Both the position numbers and the translations under genes were made by a program. The notes under the pieces were generated by a model. The model searched no databases and was not told where the DNA came from. It saw only the letters and a program-made list of their open reading frames with translations. 64,000 nucleotides of DNA from Symbiodinium natans (taxonomy: Eukaryota > Sar > Dinophyceae > Suessiales > Symbiodiniaceae): contig CAJNDS010002171.1 in assembly GCA_905221605.1 (NCBI GenBank), forward strand, positions 1-64,000, written 5' to 3'. Positions 8,895 through 18,365 of this stretch are shown one piece after another; position 1 is the stretch's first letter, and the number at the start of each line of letters is the position of its first letter.

Positions 8895-9063
8895 GTCCTC
8901 AGAGCCACACCCAGAAAAGAGGAGGTGGCATGCTGTGCGTCAGCTGATACAGTAGAGCGAAGAGATAGACAGAGAGGCCCTGAACCCTAAACCATAAAAC
9001 CTTAAAACGCATTTAAGCCCAAAATGGGCCGAGCCGCCCAAAAGGGGGGGGAAGTCGTCTTCA

Positions 9064-9112
9064 AGATGGCGGCCGCCATCTCTTTCCCGGGGGTTGGAGA
9101 AACCCCCGGTCA
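9064..9112. other. Two adjacent perfect or near-perfect hairpins
   Basis: AGATGGCGGCCGCCATCT (9064-9081) is a perfect 18-bp palindrome. Eight bases later comes a stem of CCGGGGGTT against AACCCCCGG with a 4-bp loop. No gene or repeat family explains them. Confidence 0.7.
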
Positions 9113-9211
9113 GCTCCTTTCCTTGGTTTGCCCATCATAATAAAAGGTGCTGATTACATGGTATAACGGAACCCAGCATTCAAAAAAACAAGGGCAAAAG
9201 GGTACCTCTCC

Positions 9212-9336
9212 CTTGGGGACTAAATGAACCTCAAGAAGGTCTTCTGGTCCATATACCTTAATACGGGTCTATAGAGTACTATAGACTATATATGGTACAT
9301 GACCCAATTATAGGGCTCATGTGGTCCCCCCCAGGC
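9212..9336 (-). mobile_element. Introner, family A
   Basis: Plus strand starts CTTGGGGACTAAATGAACC and ends GGCTCATGTGGTCCCCCC. On the minus strand it follows exon 9480-9337 with a GC donor (CTG|GCC) and ends CCCCAAG. A decayed family C-like piece adjoins at 9135-9210. Confidence 0.7.
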
Positions 9337-9480
9337 CAGCTGCCAAGTTTCTGCCATGAGGGCGTAGAAGCGGGCGCGCTCCTCCAGGGAGGCTGAAGCT
9401 GATGTGTCAGCGACCCAGAGCCTTGCTTGGGCTGGCTTGTAAGGGGGCAGGATCGAAGGCAGTTTACGGGGCGGGGCGGA
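9337..9480 (-). CDS. Exon candidate, hydrophilic
   Basis: Clear open frame including L-P-S-I-L-P-P-Y-K-P-A-Q-A-R-L-W-V-A-D and S-L-E-E-R-A-R-F-Y-A-L-M-A-E-T-W. It ends at a family A introner. The upstream limit is unclear. Function unknown. Confidence 0.55.
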
Positions 9481-9484
9481 AGTT

Positions 9485-9800
9485 TAGTTTAGGGTTTAGG
9501 GTTTCGGGTTTAGGGTTTAGGGTAAGGGTTTAGGGTTTAGGGTTCAGGGTTCAGGGTTTAGGATTTAGGGTTTAGGGTTGAAGACTGCAAGGTGCAGGAT
9601 TCGGAGCAGCTTGGGGGGGTTTAGGATGCTCAGGGGGCAATCCGAACACCCTTAGCGAGGCTTGGAGCCTCGACAATTGGAAGGGCCGTGGGCTTCTTTA
9701 GGCTTCGGTTGGGCCATAACCCCTAAACCCTAAACCCTAAACCCTAAACCCTGAACCCTAAACCCTAAACCCTAAACCCTAAACCCTAAACCCTACACCC
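9485..9800. repeat. Paired telomeric blocks of opposite orientation
   Basis: TTTAGGG block (9485-9582) and CCCTAAA block (9716-9797) flank about 130 bp without a supported exon. 9800-10360 has no supported gene: AT-rich with short repeats. A CCCTAAA/CCCGAAA block follows at 10365-10452. Confidence 0.85.
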
Positions 9801-10460
9801 TCATCTTTACAGGGACAGGGGTTCGCTTGAAGGGCTTCAGGGCTTCATGGGTGCTGCACAGACTCACTGGCTTGACCACTCTTAACGGGTACAAGGAGGG
9901 ACTCCTAGAAAGGATGCTGAATCTTATTCCCCTATATCACCCCTACATAATAATATACCTTCTGAACCTTCCATAGTCCCTATTTGCCTAAGTTGGCCCT
10001 ACATTCCCTAAATAACCCCTAAGGTCCCTTGGAAGGGTCCCGCCTGTAGATACTTGACACTCTTAAAAAAACGGAATCCTACATATGATCCCTGTGTGCA
10101 ACCCAAAGAAGGGGAATATGAGACATGGCAGGGGTAATCCAAAGAAGGGGGGAATGTACCACAATGAGTAAGACCCTATAATACATATAACACATCGGTT
10201 AAACAAACGTGATTTCTAAAGCGCAATTCCAAAGGGTACTACGATGTGCGGTCAGGCCCTCGACCCAAATCCAACACCTCCAACCCCTAGACCCTGAACC
10301 CCTAGAGGCCGCTAGGCCGCTAAATCCCCTAAACCCTTTTGACTCCTAAAACCCCAAACCCGGCACCCCTAAACCCTAAACCCTAAACCCTAAACCCTGA
10401 ACCCTAAACCCGAAACCCGAAACCCGAAACCCTAAACCCTAAACCCTAAACCCCCAAAAC

Positions 10461-10546
10461 GCACGATCCTTGGCCAGGGACGCCATGCCAAGAGCTTCGG
10501 CGTCACTGAGCGCGGAGACGCTGCCAGCCGCCAGCGCTAGGGGCCT
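10461..10546 (-). CDS. Exon candidate between telomeric blocks
   Basis: 86-nt minus exon beginning R-P-L-A-L-A-A-G-S-V-S-A-L-S-D and continuing A-E-A-L-G-M-A-S-L-A-K-D. Acceptor CCAG|AGG, donor GC|GTTTTGG leading into telomeric repeat. No family recognised. Confidence 0.5.
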
Positions 10547-11074
10547 CTGGAAGGGTTTAGGGTTTAGGGCTTAGGGCTCAGGGCTTAGGGCTTAGGGTTT
10601 AGGGTTTCGGGTTTAGGGTCTAGGGTTTAGGATTCAGGGTTTAGGGTTTGGGAAACCTAAACCCTACAAGCCCTGAAACCCTGAGCCCGAAGAATCCTAA
10701 ACCTTCAGTCCTCTGAAGCCTAAGCCGTAAACCCCATGACCACGGGCTTGCTGTGTGGCTTTGTACTTCGAGCTCGGGGGGTGTGGTTCAGAGCCTATGG
10801 GCGAAAAAGGACATAGGGCGCAGGGTGTTTTTTTCTTTTGTGCGGTTGGGGGGGGGGCCTTAGGTTCAGGGTTTAGAGGCTCAGATGCTTGGGAGTTTAG
10901 GATCTTGACTTTGAGCTTGGGTTGGCTAAGGGTTCAGGCTGAGAGGGTCTAAAGAGAATATTGGCTTCAGAGTTAGAGACATAGCGCCGAGTTTCAGGGA
11001 GGGTGGGCGGAAGCTTTGCTCCGGTGTTTGGACAGCTTAACGAGCTGTTCCCCCTCAACCCACAACCCACAACC

Positions 11075-11106
<32 letters not shown>

Positions 11107-11187
11107 ACCCTAAACCCTAAACCCTAAGCCTGTGCTGGGATGTAGGCAGATGATGTCGTCTGTGACCATAACCCCTGAACCCTGAAC

Positions 11188-11259
11188 CCGAGATGGCATG
11201 GTAGACTTTTGGGGGGGCTTGGGGTCGTCGATGCAGGGCTGCTGCCTCATGGAGCTCAG
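11188..11259 (-). CDS. Exon candidate with telomeric donor
   Basis: Reads S-S-M-R-Q-Q-P-C-I-D-D-P-K-P-P-Q-K-S-T-M before a donor that opens a telomere-variant run (CTCGG|GTTCAGGGTTCAGG). A similar exon candidate lies at 11744-11681 (G-V-A-E-A-Q-S-L-L-K-H-L-Q-L-R; donor GG|GTGTTGAATTTAGGG). Function unknown. Confidence 0.45.
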
Positions 11260-11489
11260 ATAGGGGAGGGTTTATCCACCACTTGGTTTCGAAATTCAGG
11301 GTGTAGAGTTTAGGAGTTTTTGCTCAGGCTTTTGCTGGGGTTGAGGGTGGGCTGAGGGCGTCGGATCAACAGGGTTATGAAGATCCGGGGAATTGATCGT
11401 TCCCCCTTCAGACTTTTTCAGCACATTGCGGTCCCCTTGGTACGCCCAAGCTATCGGAACATCCCCCCTGAAAGAGCCCCGTACATTCC

Positions 11490-11680
11490 TCTAAACCCTA
11501 AACCCTAAACCCCAAAAAACCCTAAACCCTAAACCCTAGACCCTAAGCCCCAAGCCCCAAGCCCTAAACCCTAAACCCTAAACCCTCGACCCAGACCCTA
11601 AACCCTAAACCCTAAACCCTAAACCCTAAACCCTAAACCCTAAACCCTAAACCCTAAACCCTAAACCCTAAATTCAACAC
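11490..11680. repeat. CCCTAAA telomeric block, long
   Basis: About 25 heptamers with CCCCAAG and CCCTAGA variants, abutting the exon candidate 11744-11681. 11745-11970 contains no supported gene. Confidence 0.95.
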
Positions 11681-11972
11681 CCGAAGTTCTTTGGCTGCCT
11701 GAGTTGGAGGTGCTTCAGCAGTGACTGGGCTTCCGCCACGCCACCTGTTCAGGGGTTTCAGGGTTTAGCTTTTAGGGTAGGGGGTGCAAGGGGCGTAGAT
11801 ACGTAGGGCCTGGGGAACCTGAGCAAAGCCTACATACCCCCCTTGAACCCCCTTTGACTTATTTTGGGGTTTAGCCCTGCGTCCAAAAGCCCTGAGCTCC
11901 TCCAAACCTAAAGCCCAGAATCATGGCCACTACTCAGCCCTCAACCCAAAGCCCCGGTCAACCGACACTTGC

Positions 11973-12190
11973 CTTGGGGACTAAATGAACCCTCAAAGGG
12001 TTTTATGTTCCATATGCCTAAATAGGGATTATAGTTGTGTAGGTTATAAAGGCCGCTGGCCTCTTTTATCTGTTGCCCTTATACCTTAATCTACCCCCTA
12101 GATACCCTCATCAGAACCCCCTACAAAACAGAAACCCTACTTAAAGAGATAATATATGATTACAAATACAGTGTTAATTTGGTCCCCAAA
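11973..12190. mobile_element. Family A element, enlarged copy
   Basis: Starts CCTTGGGGACTAAATGAACC and ends AATTTGGTCCCCAAAG, but is about 218 bp instead of ~110-130. Extra AT-rich sequence lies to the right of the normal core. Exon boundaries not established. Confidence 0.65.
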
Positions 12191-12625
12191 GTCAATCAAC
12201 CAAACACGCCAAGATCTGCCTTCTTGGGAGCCCACGATCCCAAACCAAGCAAAGCCTTCCATGAATGTCAGCCCCACTCCTAAACCCTAAACCCTAAAGC
12301 CTAAACCCTAAACCCTAAAGCTTAAAGCCTAAAGCCTAAAGCCTAAAGCCTAAACCCTAAAGCCTAAACCCCAAAACCTAAACCCTGACCTCACAAAAAC
12401 CACGGCTCCGCCGAGGCTGCGTTTTGCGGAAACCTGAGAAGCCACGAGAATTCTGCACATGCTTCTGCATCCCACACCCTGGGCACGAACCCTAGACCTT
12501 ATATCCTACAGACCCAAGACCCCAAAAGGCACACCTCACCCCTGTAATAGTCCTAAACCCTAAACCCTAAACCCTACGCTACACTCTAGACCCAAGCCCT
12601 AAACCCTAAGCCCTTAAACTTCCAG

Positions 12626-12698
12626 GCCTTCGACTTCCAGCACCCTCAGCCCAGTTTCCGGGAAGCGCCGCGCCAGGGCTTCGCAAGGAACGCCTGCG
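12626..12698 (+). CDS. Exon with acceptor CAG|G and telomeric donor
   Basis: 73 nt, reading A-F-D-F-Q-H-P-Q-P-S-F-R-E-A-P-R-Q-G-F-A. Acceptor TTCCAG|GCC and donor TGCG|GTTTAGGG, where the telomeric block itself provides GT. CCCTAAA lies upstream and TTTAGGG downstream. No family recognised. A second open stretch with opposite flanks lies at about 12755-12825. Confidence 0.55.
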
Positions 12699-13033
12699 GT
12701 TTAGGGTTTAGGGTTTAGGGTTTAGGGGTTCAGGGTTCAGGGCTGAGGGATTTGGGCATGCGGCGTAGAGAGACGCAGAGCGGGCGTTACAGGACAGGGT
12801 CCGATTGGGAGGAAGGTCCTGGCATTTGGTGATCCATGGTTTCGCTGCTGGGGAGATTCTAACCCTAAACCCTAAACCCTGAACCTTAAACTTTAAACCC
12901 TAAACCCTAAACCACCCCAAACCGTGCTCCATGATCGCAACTTCCTAGTGGCCTCCTAAATATCCCCAATTCCAACTGCACGTAGAAGCTCCCCTAAGCA
13001 GGCTGTCAGTAGACCTAGAAATTTGGGGTTCTA

Positions 13034-13133
13034 AGTTGGGTTGTTCCCCTTATACTAACAGTCCTTCATAGGGATTCTAACTGGGGGTACTGTAATCCCT
13101 ATGAAGGACTGTTAGTATAAGGAAGAACATCCC
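13034..13133. mobile_element. Family B element, near-perfect copy
   Basis: The 100-bp element is one long inverted repeat: CCCCTTATACTAACAGTCC on the left against GGACTGTTAGTATAAGG on the right, with a short duplication (yCTAAG) at the flanks. Telomeric runs follow at 13137-13180. Confidence 0.9.
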
Positions 13134-13189
13134 CAACCCTAAGCCCTTGACCCTAGACCCTAAATCCTAAACCCTAAATGCCCCCGTAG

Positions 13190-13318
13190 ATAATTTTTCT
13201 GCCTAGCGAACCCATAAGATTGCTAGTAGTGCTGGTGAAGCCCCGAGTGTGCCATGTAGGGCACACCCCGCTCCCTCTCGGGGCCTCTGTGTGCCCCGTG
13301 TGGCTCAGTTTCTGGGGT
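13190..13318 (+). CDS. Exon candidate, Pro/Ala-rich
   Basis: Open frame I-A-S-S-A-G-E-A-P-S-V-P-C-R-A-H-P continuing to V-A-Q-F-L-G, with CCCTAAA on the left and a (TTTAGGG)8 block on the right. The DNA can also fold on itself (GCCCCGAGTG... / ...CTCGGGGC). Weak call. Confidence 0.3.
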
Positions 13319-13589
13319 TGGGTTTAGGGTTTAGGGTTTAGGGTTTAGGGTTTAGGGTTTAGGGTTTAGGGTTTAGGGTTTAAAGACACTTCACAATCCC
13401 AAGACGTGCCGTTGAGCTGACAGCCTCTTCCCAACCCCCGCAACCCTGCCACCCAGATGCCAAAGTTCCAACTACCATCGCCCTGGCCGGGACTCATACG
13501 AGACCAAGGCTTAAACGTCTATAAGCTGAGGCGTTAACTCTTGCACCATGCACCCAAGCCCGGCAACCCTAAACCCAAGAACCCTGAAA

Positions 13590-13930
13590 GGCCCCCCTCC
13601 CCCCCCCCCCGCCCTAAAGCCCTAAACCCTAGACCCTTAAATTTTGAAAGGCCCCGCCCCCCCCCCCCCCCCCCCTCTGTGCCTGACTTCTGGAAGGCCA
13701 GGAGGACGGGACCCGCCGTGTGGGGACCAAAGAGTCGGTAGCCTCAGCAGCGCTGTTCAGCTTAGGCTTTGCGGCAAAAGGTACATTTTTGAGGCACCTA
13801 AACCCTAAAACTTGAACTGAACCCTGAACCCTAAACCCTGCCCCCTAAACCCTAAACCCTAAACCTTAAAGCCTAAACCCTAAACCCTAAACCTTAAACC
13901 CTAAACCTTAAACCCTAAAGCCTAAACCCT
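13590..13930. repeat. C-tracts and CCCTAAA/CCTTAAA block
   Basis: Two C homopolymer tracts (13588-13608, 13655-13674) in a diverged telomere-like context, then a mixed CCCTAAA / CCTTAAA / GCCTAAA block at 13797-13930. An open plus stretch at 13939-14029 (V-C-T-P-A-S-K-A-R-T) may be an exon. Confidence 0.8.
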
Positions 13931-14165
13931 AGGGTTTGGGGTGTGCACGCCTGCGTCCAAGGCACGCACCGCCATCCCATCGCAGACGGCCTCACCAACA
14001 ACCGAGCACCCGTGGGGTCGGCTCTAACGCATGTTGGCCCTTTCTAAGCGAGTGTGCGAAAATATGTGACCCGTATCATAGAGGCCCCCCCCCTCCCCCC
14101 AGATAATTAGTAGGATTCCCTTATGATAAGGAGTACCCCCCAATTTCATAAACTCCCTTTGGGGT

Positions 14166-14655
14166 CCCCCCATACAATACGGCGCCCCTTAGAACTGCCC
14201 ATGGCGTTTCATAGCGACTAGAGACCAGGTTGGAACCCTGTAAAGCGTAGGATTCAAGGGTTTCGGGAAGAAGGCAAGAAGGGACAAGATACCCCATCCA
14301 TCGAGCCTCCTCTGGCGCCTCTCCCCACAACTCGGCCTCGAGAACAGGAAGTCCGCTTTTGGGAGAGCAGTAAGAAGCCCGAAGCTCGAAACCCTAAACC
14401 CTGAATCCCCCTCATCCCTATAAGTTGGGATGTTCCCCTTGTACTAACAGTCCTTCATAAGAATTATAATAGTGGGCACTAGAATCCAAAAAGGACTGTT
14501 AGTACAAGGGAGGACATCCCAACCTATAAGTCTTAAACGCTTCAAGTTGAAGGGTGGGGCCGGAGACTTGCAGGGGGCTCCGGGAATGAACAGGTTCGTG
14601 CAGTCCCCATGAGTGCTACTTTGAGAACCAGTATCATGGGCTTCCCAAAGAACCC
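14166..14655 (-). CDS. Exons flanking a family B introner
   Basis: Upstream coding stretch 14650-14532 (V-L-W-E-A-H-D-T-G-S-Q-S, ending N-L-K-R-L-R-L) is followed by the family B element and then a long open region down to 14166. Downstream, two frames are open: one reads L-P-V-L-E-A-E-L-W-G-E-A-P-E-E and on to R-Y-E-T-P-W-A-V-L, the other joins directly without a further intron. I cannot decide between them. No family recognised. Confidence 0.5.
14417..14531 (-). mobile_element. Introner, family B, with 9-bp target duplication
   Basis: CCTATAAGT occurs at 14417-14425 and 14523-14531, bracketing a 97-bp element with ends TGGGATGTTCCCC and GGACATCCCAA. On the minus strand this gives a GT donor (ATAG|GTTGGGATG) and an AG acceptor (CTTATAG|G) within the two copies, the classic introner layout. 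Confidence 0.85.
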
Positions 14656-15289
14656 CCACCCCCCCCTATACTACCCCCCCTAGGTTGCCCCCTGAAAGAA
14701 CCTTAAGTAGGATTAATTTTCCCGAAATAGCTTTAATTCTGAGGCGAACCTAGCGGGAGTAGTAGGGGAGCTCATGACGGTAACTTCTTGGCTTAGGTTT
14801 TAGGCTTCAAGGTTTTAGGGTTTACGGTCTCGGGTACGGGAGTCTGGGATTCAAGGAGCTTAAAGTGAGATGGCTCACGAGGGGCTCAGAACTTCAAGGA
14901 CGACAAGGTACTTGTGCCTTGGCTTGCATTGCACAGCGTTCTCGTACCTGCTCGGCTTCGTGCAGGGTCCTTCCACGTTTCTGGAGCAGCCTCTACCCTA
15001 AACCCTAAACCCTAAACTAACCCGAAACCCTAAACCCTAAGGAAACCTGAACCCCAAAACTCAAAGTCTGCGCGAGAAGTACCTAGAACCCAAACCGTAA
15101 AGCGCCAAAGAAACCAAAAAACCGGAACAATGCCTAAGCAACCTCAGTCCAACCCTAACCTCCTAAACTCGAAGTCAACCCAATAAAAAACACGAAACCC
15201 TTAACCCTACACCATACCTACCAAAATCCCAAACCCAAAACTCTAAACCCTAAACCCTAGGCCTAAACCCTAAATTCCTTCAAGCCCAC

Positions 15290-15378
15290 CCTGGAGCCAG
15301 GGGGCCTCCAGGCGCCTCAGCCAAGAAGAGCGGCGAAGCCGCTCCAGCAGGGAGAGTTTGGCGGGCAAGAGCCAGCCT
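15290..15378 (+). CDS. Exon candidate
   Basis: Open plus frame K-P-T-L-E-P-G-G-L-Q-A-P-Q-P-R-R-A-A-K ending Q-E-P-A-Y. CCCTAAA on the left, TTTAGGG on the right. 14700-15285 otherwise holds telomere-like and A-rich sequence with no supported gene. Confidence 0.45.
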
Positions 15379-15379
15379 A

Positions 15380-15820
15380 TGGGTTTAGGGTTTAGGGTTT
15401 GGGTTTAGGGTTGAGGGTTGAGGGTTGAGGGTTGAGGGTTTAGGGTTTAGGGTTTAGGGTTTAGGGTTTAGGGTTTGGGGTTTGGGGTTTGGGGTTTGGG
15501 GTTTGGGGTTTAGGGTTTTGGGGCGGTTTAGGGGGACTTTGGGAACTTTTTGGGGGTTAGGGTTTTTTTCGGTTTGAGGGGATTCAGTGTTTTGAAGGCC
15601 CTTCGGGACTAAACCCTAAACCCTAAACCCTAAACCCTAAACCTCGCACGCGATTGGGGGTTTCGAAGTTTAGGGTTTTGGGGGCTTGGGGGTTAAGGCT
15701 TCTGGCCTGTGGGCTGAGGTTTTAGGGGTTTAGGGTTAAGTTTAGGGTTTAGGAGTTTAGGAGTTTAGGAGTTTAGGGGTTTAGGGGTTTAGGGGTTTAG
15801 GGGTTTCAGGGTTTCATTGG
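15380..15820. repeat. Mixed TTTAGGG / TTGAGGG / TTTGGGG / TTTAGGGG blocks
   Basis: Consecutive homogeneous runs of different telomere-like units: TTTAGGG, then TTGAGGG, then TTTAGGG, then TTTGGGG (15475-15510), a CCCTAAA run at 15610-15645, and octamer TTTAGGGG at 15745-15815. Each variant forms its own local tandem run. Confidence 0.9.
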
Positions 15821-15989
15821 GGTTTACTGGGGAGCTTTTGGGGTTTATCGGGGGGTTTATTAGGGTTTCAGGGTTTTGCTGGGGTGCCTTGTGGAAAAAT
15901 GCTATTAAATTGAATGTTCAAGGGGAAAGCGTGTTCGGCACGACCTCTTCCCTTACACGGAAGAGAAAAGAGCTTTGCTGGCTTTCGTG

Positions 15990-16225
15990 ACGGCGCTACC
16001 TGCTGGGCACCCGACTGCTCAAGCTTGGCCATCAGCTCGCACGGCAGTGTGCCTCCATCGAAGGTCGTGGAACACGTTATCACAAATCTCCTGCCAGTAC
16101 GCAAGGGGAACGGATGTGCAGAACGCCGAGCCAGGCGGATGCTGGCAAAACGCGGCGATTCCGGCAGCGGAGTCAAAACTCCCCAAGAGGTGGGAGCCAG
16201 CTGGAGGTAGCCTTCGAGGGTCGCT
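15990..16225 (-). CDS. Possible exon, frame ambiguous
   Basis: Both strands are open here. The most protein-like reading on the minus strand is L-P-P-A-G-S-H-L-L-G-S-F-D-S followed by F-C-T-S-V-P-L-A-Y-W-Q-E-I-C-D-N-V. No family recognised. Confidence 0.35.
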
Positions 16226-16449
16226 CCCAGTGCTCCACGCAGCACCGTTAAGGTTTAGGGTTTAGGGTTTGGGGTTTGGGGTTTGGGGTTTAGGGTTTAG
16301 GGTTTAGGGTTTGGGGCTTGGTTGCTTAGGGCCTTGAGGTCTTTTTGGGGGCCTTCTGGCTGACTTGGGGCCTTCGACCGTGGCTCTTTTGCCGGTTTTG
16401 GGGTTTAGGCCACGTGAAGGAAAATGGTTTGCTACATCTGTATAGTAAG

Positions 16450-17035
16450 AACCCTAAACCCTAAACCCTAAACCCTAAACCCTAAACCCTGAACCCTAAA
16501 CCCTAAACCCTAAACCCTAAACCCTAAACCCTAAACCCTAAACCCTAAACCCTAAACCCTAAACCTTAAACCTAAATCTAAGGGTTGTACCTTGGGCCGT
16601 TAAGGTTGTGGTATTGGGCTTTGGGGACCCCTTTTAAAGATCCTCAAGGGAATATAAGGCCCATCTTGGGGGTATAAGAAGGGAACCTCTTCAGAGGGTA
16701 CATCCTCAGGGGTACGAGTCTCAATCCCTTGATAAGAAGGATACTTTTAGGGTTTAGGGTTTAGGGGTTTAGGGTTTAGTTTTTAGGGTTTAAGGTTCAG
16801 GGGTTAGGGTTTAGGGCTTAGGATCTACTGGCCATGTCAGTTGGTCTTGGGGTTGTCGGCTTTATAAGCTTAGAAGCCTCTCACATCCCTCATAGGATGA
16901 GACCCTAAACCCTAAACCCTAAACACTGGACCCTCAACCCTAAACCCTAAACCCTAAACCCTAACCCTAACCCTAACCCCGAACCCCTAACCCCTAACCC
17001 CTAACCCCTAAACCCTAAACCCGAAACCCTAAACC
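16450..17035. repeat. CCCTAAA (16450-16575), TTTAGGG (16745-16820), CCCTAAA (16900-17035)
   Basis: Three telomeric blocks of alternating orientation. The 16580-16740 spacer is GGG/CCC-rich with paired GAACCTCTTC-type motifs but no clear TIR. The last block changes from CCCTAAA to CCCTAA and CCCCTAA units. Confidence 0.9.
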
Positions 17036-17040
17036 CCATT

Positions 17041-17105
17041 CCTGAATCTGGTAAATGCAGCCCCACTACCAAGAGGTGCTTGGATCCATGGCCGAGGGCT
17101 TAAAG
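17041..17105 (-). CDS. Exon candidate
   Basis: Minus frame P-L-S-P-R-P-W-I-Q-A-P-L-G-S-G-A-A-F-T-R between a CCCTAAA block (left) and a TTTAGGG block (right). Function unknown. Confidence 0.4.
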
Positions 17106-17287
17106 GATTGAAGTCAGGGTTTAGGGCGTTTAGGGTGTTTAGGCTTGAGGGTTTTAGGGTTTATGGCGTTTAGGCCTTTTAGGTCTTGTAGGGTTTTTTG
17201 GGATTTTAGGGTTTTTTCTAGGGCGTTTAGGGCTTAAGGGTTTTCAGGGCTTTTAGGCCACCTGTCGTGAGGGCTGCTGCTGCCAAG

Positions 17288-17350
17288 ATGGACTCGCCAC
17301 AGGTCGGCATGGCATCGTGCCCGTGGTGTGCCTACGAGTTACACCCCTAA
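17288..17350 (+). CDS. Short terminal exon with CPWC motif
   Basis: Plus frame M-D-S-P-Q-V-G-M-A-S-C-P-W-C-A-Y-E-L-H-P and stop. The stop TAA is the first unit of the following CCCTAAA array (CAC CCC TAA). The Met may be internal. Confidence 0.35.
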   Translation: MDSPQVGMASCPWCAYELHP

Positions 17351-17899
17351 ACCCTAAACCCTAAACGCTAAACCCTAAACCCCAAACCCCAAACCCCAAA
17401 CCCTCACCCTACAAATTACTACAAGTTACTTGTTGCGAACTGTGGGCATTTAGAGCCGCTGTGGGTTTGGTATGTTTATGGCCTTTCATGGTTCAGAGAG
17501 GTCGGTTTAACCTGAGGGCTAAGGGTTTAGGATGCTTGGGGTGAAGGATTTAGGGTTAGGCTTTAGGGCTTAGGGTTAAGTTCTGGTGCTGCACCAGCTA
17601 ATGGCCCTGCTGCTCTCCACGGCAGGGCCGTGCGTCGTGTCAGGGCAACTGGGCCGGAGCGCAGGACACATTCCCCAAATCCTCAAACGTAAGAACCCTT
17701 AAACCGAAAATCCTAGACCCGAAAGCCCGAAGCTAATCCCTCAGGACAGTGTCGCAGAGCGCAGATGCCTTCCTGTTCCCATGCTGCATCGCAAAACAAA
17801 AATTGGCCCCAACTCTGCCCCTGGAAAAGCTGTCTTGGGAAGTCCCGTTGGGAAGCCTCCTTGAAAAACCCCCTTGGGAGGGCTTATGGCTTCAGATTC

Positions 17900-18335
17900 C
17901 TGTGCAAACCATCCCTACAGTTTTTCCTTTCTCATCGAAGTCCTGGGCGAAACTCCACTGCTGGCTGCAGGGCCACATGGTAGACGGACTGACGACGTGT
18001 ACTCGGCTCAGAAGCGACGACAACTGTGGCGGCAGACTGTGCACCAAACCCCCAAAGAGCCCAATACCCCTCAATTAAGGAGTATACCTTGCATCGTATT
18101 CAAGGATCCCTTTATAAACTAAGGTAGATTCCTCAATTAAGGGGTATTGGGCTCTTTGGGTCCCACATGGCTCTGGGATGAGCCACGTCATGTGGTGTGC
18201 TCCACGTGTATGTGCGTGTTCGCACGCCAGTTCGCGATGTAACATGCCTGAAAGCTTTGAGGTGATAGAGGGCACGACAGGTGCTGGCCTGCTTGCTCGC
18301 AGATATTCACATCCACTGCAGCGCTGCTGCGGCAA
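17900..18335 (-). CDS. Coding stretches on either side of a family D element
   Basis: Minus strand: 18320-18164 reads R-A-S-R-P-A-P-V-V-P-S-I-T-S-K-L-S-G-M and on to W-L-I-P-E-P-C-G. After the element, 18045-17892 reads S-L-P-P-Q-L-S-S-L-L-S-R-V-H and W-S-F-A-Q-D-F-D-E-K-G-K before a stop. The element is probably an intron. This gene lies just downstream of the NYN gene stop and could be its 3' UTR or a separate gene. Confidence 0.4.
18050..18163. mobile_element. Family D inverted-repeat element, copy 2
   Basis: Ends CCCAAAGAGCCCAATACCCC and GGGGTATTGGGCTCTTTGGG are perfect inverted copies (20 bp). The interior carries CAATTAAGG in both orientations. Best-preserved of three copies. Confidence 0.92.
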
Positions 18336-18365
18336 AAGCTGGGGGTGTCTGGATAGGCCAAACGT

